Shown here: in pieces, positions 11,757-16,025 of the stretch | Numbering within the stretch: the stretch's first letter is position 1 | Layout of the letters: the number at the start of each line of letters is the position of its first letter | NCBI GenBank assembly: GCA_023412195.1 | Contig: JAEYNZ010000024.1 | Span: forward strand, 1-16,025 | From: Bacteroidota bacterium | GTDB taxonomy: Bacteria; Bacteroidota; Bacteroidia; Bacteroidales; Prolixibacteraceae | Length of the DNA: 16,025 bases | Direction: 5' to 3' | Translations under genes and position numbers: made by a program | Notes under the pieces: generated by a model | Database searches by the model: none | What the model was told of the DNA's origin: nothing | The model's input: the letters and a program-made list of their open reading frames with translations, nothing else

Positions 11757-14700
11757 ACACCCATACGCGCATTAAGGAGATCAGTTTTTCTATAATAATG
11801 GGTTTCGAAACATAATCAGAGGCTCCTGCCCTGATACAATGTTCCCTGTCTTCCATCATGGCTTTGGCAGTTATGGCAATTATTGGAACATTTTCGAACC
11901 CATGCATCTTTTTAATCCTTTTTATAGCTTCAATTCCATCCATTTCAGGCATCATAATATCCATCAGGATAATATCGACATGTTGCTCCTGTTCCAGCTT
12001 TTCAATAGCTTCCTTACCATCATTGGCCACTATAATTTTCATTCCTTCCTTCTCAAGGAACCTATAAAGGGAATAGATGTTTCTGACATCGTCATCGACA
12101 AGCAAAACTTTCCTGTTTCTCAGTACTTCATCAGGTATATGAAGATCGATTTTAAAATGATCCTTATCTGCCAGTTGTTTGTCGACCTGGTTTAGAAACA
12201 GTTTTACCTCATCCATCAGTCTTACATAGGAATAGTTGTTTTTAATGATAATTGTATTTGCATACTTTCTGAGTTTCCTTTCCTCCTGCTGATTAATTTC
12301 TTTTCCACTGTAGACAATAATTGGCAGATTCCTGTCCGTTTCCCTGATTGACTCCATTACATCATAACCATCCATGTCGGGCAGCACCAGGTCAAGTATT
12401 ATTCCGTCAGGTTTATCCATTTTGATTATGTCTATAGCCTCACTACCTGAAAAGGCTGAATCGGATGCGATCTGATGTCCGGTCAGCAACTCAGCGATGG
12501 CATGATTTTCTACCCTGTTATCTTCAACAATTAACATTTTTCTAATAGGATTGTTCTTTCCTGCAATCTTTAAAAAAGCCTTGTTTATGCTTTCAAGTGT
12601 AACTGGTTTTTGCAGGTATGAATTGAAAGCCTGATGCCTGGGCAATTCATTTTTATAATCGTAAGAAGTCATCATATGTACCTGTACCCGTTTTAGAAGG
12701 TTGGTATTTATCATATTTCTCAGGATGTCCCATCCTGTCATATCAGGCAGTCTTACATCCAAAAGCAATGCATCAGGAGGTGAGTCATGAAGTTTTTCAA
12801 GCCCCTCATTACCACTAAAAGCCTGAACTACCTTAAATTGCTTGCTCCGGGCAAAATCGGCCAATACATTATTAAATGCAGTATCGTCTTCAATGATCAT
12901 GATGCTGGTCCCATTTTCCTGTTCATTGAGGATATTTTCAGGAAGGTGCACAGGATCAGAAACAACTGATGCAGCAACATGACTTAACGGATCAGGCACA
13001 GCTGCAGCATTCCCTTTTGTTTTACCATTTTTATCAACAGGTTCAACCGGCAGAAAAAGTGTAAATGTACTACCTCTTCCAGGCTCACTTTCTAATTGCA
13101 GTTCTCCCCCTAACAGATGGGAAAGTTCGCGGCTGATGGAAAGTCCCAGTCCGGTTCCCCCATATTTTCTTGTAGTGGATGCATCCGCCTGTTTAAAAGC
13201 TTCAAAAATCGCCTCTTGTTTTTCTTTGGGGATGCCTACTCCGGTATCCTTTACAGCAAATGCAATCACCCCTGCAGCTTTATTATGATCATCCGGCAAC
13301 AGTGCTTCCGGTTCATCAACTTTATAAATATGTAATTCCACTTTACCATTGCGTTGTGTGAATTTGAAGGAATTAGACAGGAGGTTCCTGAGAATCTGTT
13401 CCAGGCGGAACTTGTCGGTTTTAAACTGTTCAGGAACATTGCTTTCTACTTGTACACGATATTCAATATTTTTTTCCTTTGCCTGTTCCTCAAATTCTTT
13501 TGTTACTTCAAGTGAGCGGACTTTAAATTTCTGTACATCGAGTTCAATCCGACCTGATTCCACTCTTGACAGATCAAGTATTTCATTGATGAGTTTGAGC
13601 AGGTCACCACCCGCATTGTGTATTATTTTTGCATGTTCAGCATCTTTCTCATTTCCATTCAGCCGGGCATTATCCATCAGGATTCGTGAGAGAAGCAATA
13701 TGCTATTCAGCGGAGTGCGGAGTTCATGAGACATATTGGCCAGAAATTCTGTTTTATACCCGCTGATGGCTTCCACCTGCTTGACTTTCAACTCAATAAC
13801 CTGCCGGGCCTCCTCCAGTTCCTGATTCTTAACGAAGAGTATTTTGAATTGTTCTTCCAGATCAGCGGATTTCACCTGAAGTTCAGCATTCTTTGCCTGC
13901 AGTTCAAACTGGCTTGCCTGTAATTCTTCTCCTGACGCTTCAAGTTCGTCGCGCTGTTTGTGCAATTCACTGTTTATCTGCCTCAGTTCCTGCTGCTGGT
14001 TTTCAAGTTCCTCTGCCTGGCTTTGAGTTTCATGCAGCAATTCCTGTGTTTCAATTATTGACTTCAAAGTACGCAGCACAATAGCAATCCTTTCGGCAGC
14101 ATCAGCAAGAAATTGTTGATGAAGTGTGGTAAATCCATTTCGTGAAACAAGTTCAATAACTCCCACCGGTTCATTTTCATAAACAGCCGGGACAATCATC
14201 ATTCCCACCGGTTCCGTTTCAGTCAGGATTGTTTTGATTTTAAAACGACCTGCAGGAACATCCGATATAAGAACAGGTTTCTTACTTAATGCAGCTTCAC
14301 CTGCTACACCTTCGCCCACTCTTAATGATAAAGAACCATTTGCAGTGCCCTCAATCCCATAGCCAGCAGAAAAATGGAAAAGGGTTCTGCCATTTTGTAT
14401 AAATAATGCACCTAACTCTGCTCCCGTATAATTGCATAAAAAAGTCACGATCTTCTTTGATAGTAGTTGGATATCCTGAATACCTCCCATCTGATCATTT
14501 AATTGCGACATCCCCGACAACAGCCAGCTTCTTTTTTTATTTTCATCCGACAGGGCATACAGGTTATCCCTCATTTTTATTAATGCATTTCTCAAAATAT
14601 CATTACCGACCGGCAACGAAATATTTACCTCATAATTCCCCTCACCAATTTCTGCAGCTATAGTGGCTAATTCCTGGTTCCTTTCCACCACTTTTCTAAA

Positions 14701-15789
14701 GGAATTAGCCAGTGCCCCAAATTCATCCTTACCTAAAACCGGAATATCAGAAACATTCAGACCCTGTCCCACATCTTCCGAAATTTGACTTAACAATAAT
14801 ACAGTCCTGATAATGTACCTCACGATGGCAACAGACAGTATTACTGCAAGGGATACGAAAAGAAGTGTAATCAACAGGTAAACCAACAACACGGTATTGG
14901 CTTTATTCAACTTGTTTTCCAGCATCATGTCAATACTGTCGAAGGCATCGTTTTCCACATTTCTGAATTGATTGATTGTGGAGGTGAACCTGTTGTGCCA
15001 GTCTATCACATGTAAGGATGAAACATCAGCATATGGATCGCTGGTCACCTCGTTTAACATCCGGCTTATTTCAAGATATTCTGAATTAAACAGGATCACA
15101 TTATAATGCTTTCTTAAATCGTCAGATGCCTGTTGAAGAAAAAACTGAATGTGCTGGTTGTGTAAAACGTGTAGGTTGCTTAACTGGTAAAACCTGGTCA
15201 TGGACAAGGTATCACTTGTGAAAATAATGTTGGAAAGAGTTCTGATCTGCCCAAGGAATTCTTTAGCATAAATCAGTTGAACAACTGATTGAATCTGGTT
15301 GCGTAATTGCTGGTCATTAACAAGGTTTGCTTCCTCTCTGAGCTTTGAAAAAAACTCACTCCGTACACTTTGGTAAAATTCATTATACCCCTGCAAATCG
15401 ATACTAAGGTTATCCACCTTCTGCCTGTACTCGGGCAATCTTGCCAGGAGCTGGATTTCATTCCTCTGGACCTTTTGTTGCTCAATATTATCAGTCAGTT
15501 TTCGAAGAGCAGCATCTGTTTCTTCCCGTTGTGCCTGAAGCCTTCTTTCAAATTCTTCTCCCTGCGACATGAAGTAACCATAGGTTAAAGCCCGTTCTTC
15601 CTGAAAATGGTGTATAACTCCTGACAACAGCATTACAGTTCTAAAATCCTGCTTTACCTCTAAAATCTCGTTTTTATCCTGTACCACCGTGTTTGTTATA
15701 ATAACAAGAAATATTACAGTTGGTATCAGCAATAGACCGAAAAGCAATAATAATTTATAACTGACTGTAAGATTTTTAATAAAGTTCAT
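11740..15789 (-). CDS. Membrane hybrid histidine kinase: NIT-HAMP-GAF-HisKA-HATPase with three receivers
   Basis: The ATG at 15789 gives 1349 residues. A TTG 27 nt upstream (15816) lies inside a promoter -7 element and is rejected. Order: TM helix (about 12-33), periplasmic NIT-like sensor domain (about 45-290, with FQEERALTYGYF), TM2 (about 299-325), HAMP (about 326-380), GAF (about 425-580), a coiled coil rich in Gln and Glu (about 580-680), HisKA H688 in MSHELRTPL, HATPase (N801, GTGLGLSIS near 883). Receivers: about 961-1075 (D1011), 1082-1200 (D1133), 1225-1345 (D1277). NIT domains are linked to nitrate/nitrite sensing, but the ligand here is unproven. Three receivers permit a multistep relay or competition between sinks. 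It is first in an operon with cheR and a receiver-kinase. Confidence 0.92.
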   Translation of the reverse strand: MNFIKNLTVSYKLLLLFGLLLIPTVIFLVIITNTVVQDKNEILEVKQDFRTVMLLSGVIHHFQEERALTYGYFMSQGEEFERRLQAQREETDAALRKLTDNIEQQKVQRNEIQLLARLPEYRQKVDNLSIDLQGYNEFYQSVRSEFFSKLREEANLVNDQQLRNQIQSVVQLIYAKEFLGQIRTLSNIIFTSDTLSMTRFYQLSNLHVLHNQHIQFFLQQASDDLRKHYNVILFNSEYLEISRMLNEVTSDPYADVSSLHVIDWHNRFTSTINQFRNVENDAFDSIDMMLENKLNKANTVLLVYLLITLLFVSLAVILSVAIVRYIIRTVLLLSQISEDVGQGLNVSDIPVLGKDEFGALANSFRKVVERNQELATIAAEIGEGNYEVNISLPVGNDILRNALIKMRDNLYALSDENKKRSWLLSGMSQLNDQMGGIQDIQLLSKKIVTFLCNYTGAELGALFIQNGRTLFHFSAGYGIEGTANGSLSLRVGEGVAGEAALSKKPVLISDVPAGRFKIKTILTETEPVGMMIVPAVYENEPVGVIELVSRNGFTTLHQQFLADAAERIAIVLRTLKSIIETQELLHETQSQAEELENQQQELRQINSELHKQRDELEASGEELQASQFELQAKNAELQVKSADLEEQFKILFVKNQELEEARQVIELKVKQVEAISGYKTEFLANMSHELRTPLNSILLLSRILMDNARLNGNEKDAEHAKIIHNAGGDLLKLINEILDLSRVESGRIELDVQKFKVRSLEVTKEFEEQAKEKNIEYRVQVESNVPEQFKTDKFRLEQILRNLLSNSFKFTQRNGKVELHIYKVDEPEALLPDDHNKAAGVIAFAVKDTGVGIPKEKQEAIFEAFKQADASTTRKYGGTGLGLSISRELSHLLGGELQLESEPGRGSTFTLFLPVEPVDKNGKTKGNAAAVPDPLSHVAASVVSDPVHLPENILNEQENGTSIMIIEDDTAFNNVLADFARSKQFKVVQAFSGNEGLEKLHDSPPDALLLDVRLPDMTGWDILRNMINTNLLKRVQVHMMTSYDYKNELPRHQAFNSYLQKPVTLESINKAFLKIAGKNNPIRKMLIVEDNRVENHAIAELLTGHQIASDSAFSGSEAIDIIKMDKPDGIILDLVLPDMDGYDVMESIRETDRNLPIIVYSGKEINQQEERKLRKYANTIIIKNNYSYVRLMDEVKLFLNQVDKQLADKDHFKIDLHIPDEVLRNRKVLLVDDDVRNIYSLYRFLEKEGMKIIVANDGKEAIEKLEQEQHVDIILMDIMMPEMDGIEAIKRIKKMHGFENVPIIAITAKAMMEDREHCIRAGASDYVSKPIIIEKLISLMRVWVYDATQ

Positions 15790-15813
15790 TGTATTGAGAT
15801 TATCTGAGATAAG

Positions 15814-15821
15814 CAAATTTA
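15814..15821 (-). promoter_or_regulatory. Promoter -7 element of the kinase-cheR operon
   Basis: On the minus strand the bases read TAAATTTG, an exact match to TAnnTTTG, placing a start about 18 nt before the ATG at 15789. A TTTTTG is present upstream but about 34 nt away, too far for a usual -33 box. Confidence 0.5.
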
Positions 15822-15904
15822 GTATTTTTATAATGCTTTCTCATCCTGTGCTGCCAAAAACTGGTAATTAGAATCTCCTTAAACCTATGCTCTGCATACA
15901 ATCG

Positions 15905-15938
15905 AGTAGGAGGAAAATAAAGTAGTTTTCCTCCTACT
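15905..15938 (-). ncRNA. Group II intron domain VI hairpin
   Basis: Arms AGTAGGAGGAAAA (15905-15917) and TTTTCCTCCTACT (15926-15938) pair perfectly over 13 bp around an 8-nt loop. Domain VI carries the branch-point adenosine and sits just before the intron 3' end. Confidence 0.65.
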
Positions 15939-15957
15939 TTACTTTCCGACCTCTCAC

Positions 15958-15992
15958 AGCACCGTACGTACGGTTCTCGTATACGGCGGTTC
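15958..15992 (-). ncRNA. Group II intron domain V catalytic hairpin
   Basis: On the minus strand the lower stem ACCGCCGTA pairs with TACGGTGCT (one mismatch), an upper stem TACG pairs with CGTA, and a 2-nt CG bulge lies on the 3' side. This is the size and shape of the 34-nt domain V, with CGC in the place of the catalytic triad. It precedes the domain VI hairpin as expected. Confidence 0.7.
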
Positions 15993-16025
15993 CCTAATTT
16001 ACAACCCTAACCTTTCGGTAATATT

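Larger units (their letters stand above)
15899..16025 (-). mobile_element. 3' end of a group II intron (continues beyond the window)
   Basis: Read on the minus strand, the right edge shows the layout of a bacterial group II intron 3' end: a domain V-like hairpin, a short linker, a long domain VI-like hairpin, then an end near CTACTCGAT at about 15900. The intron reverse transcriptase would lie at higher coordinates outside the window; its stop may be in 15995-16025, where two minus-strand frames end, but I cannot decide which. Boundary and class are estimates. Confidence 0.7.

Noticed and set aside
1..16025. CRISPR array, complete tRNA or rRNA genes
   Set aside because: No regularly spaced repeat-spacer pattern, no full tRNA cloverleaf and no rRNA sequence was seen on either strand.

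Overview
The window looks like a chromosomal segment of a Bacteroidota bacterium, probably Bacteroidales/Marinilabiliales-like. The evidence is an AT-rich base composition, genes mostly without Shine-Dalgarno sequences, two promoter -7 elements matching TAnnTTTG, an RteC/Bacteroides-type integrase module, an ArsEFG-type arsenic cluster and very large hybrid histidine kinases. Nearly every gene lies on the minus strand; only the GIY-YIG nuclease gene and the chimeric lipoprotein gene are on the plus strand.

Region 1 (1-3420) is one end of an integrated mobile element. Reading leftward on the minus strand it holds a tyrosine recombinase, an RteC-like regulator whose start codon is 1 nt after the recombinase stop, two small HTH_17/excisionase-like proteins, and the beginning of an unrecognised mobile-element protein that leaves the window. 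A repeat cluster lies just upstream of the integrase and a perfect 17-bp palindrome upstream of the HTH pair; both are candidate binding sites.

Region 2 (3421-4518) has few genes but is informative. A cassette made of a T-arm-like hairpin, a terminator-like hairpin and a GIY-YIG reading frame occurs twice, 498-500 bp apart. The left copy is a pseudogene with in-frame stops and the right copy is intact. The left T-arm-like sequence is also near where the integrase attachment site would be expected.

Region 3 (4519-7440) holds a PagL-type outer-membrane acyloxyacyl hydrolase, a chimeric lipoprotein gene (first half of a PHP domain joined to the tail of an aldo/keto reductase) and a ProC-like oxidoreductase.

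Region 4 (7655-9483) is a compact four-gene arsenic cluster: glutaredoxin-like protein, ArsF-family protein, ArsG-family membrane protein, ArsR repressor. Its promoter carries a perfect inverted repeat whose 8-bp spacer is exactly the -7 element, which suggests autoregulation by the ArsR encoded last.

Region 5 (9630-15821) is a three-gene signalling operon: a 1349-aa membrane hybrid kinase with three receiver domains, a CheR methyltransferase overlapping it by 17 bp, and a receiver-kinase protein. No CheB is present. Region 6 (about 15900-16025) is the 3' end (domains V and VI) of a group II intron on the minus strand, inserted just upstream of the kinase promoter; its reverse transcriptase would lie beyond the window.
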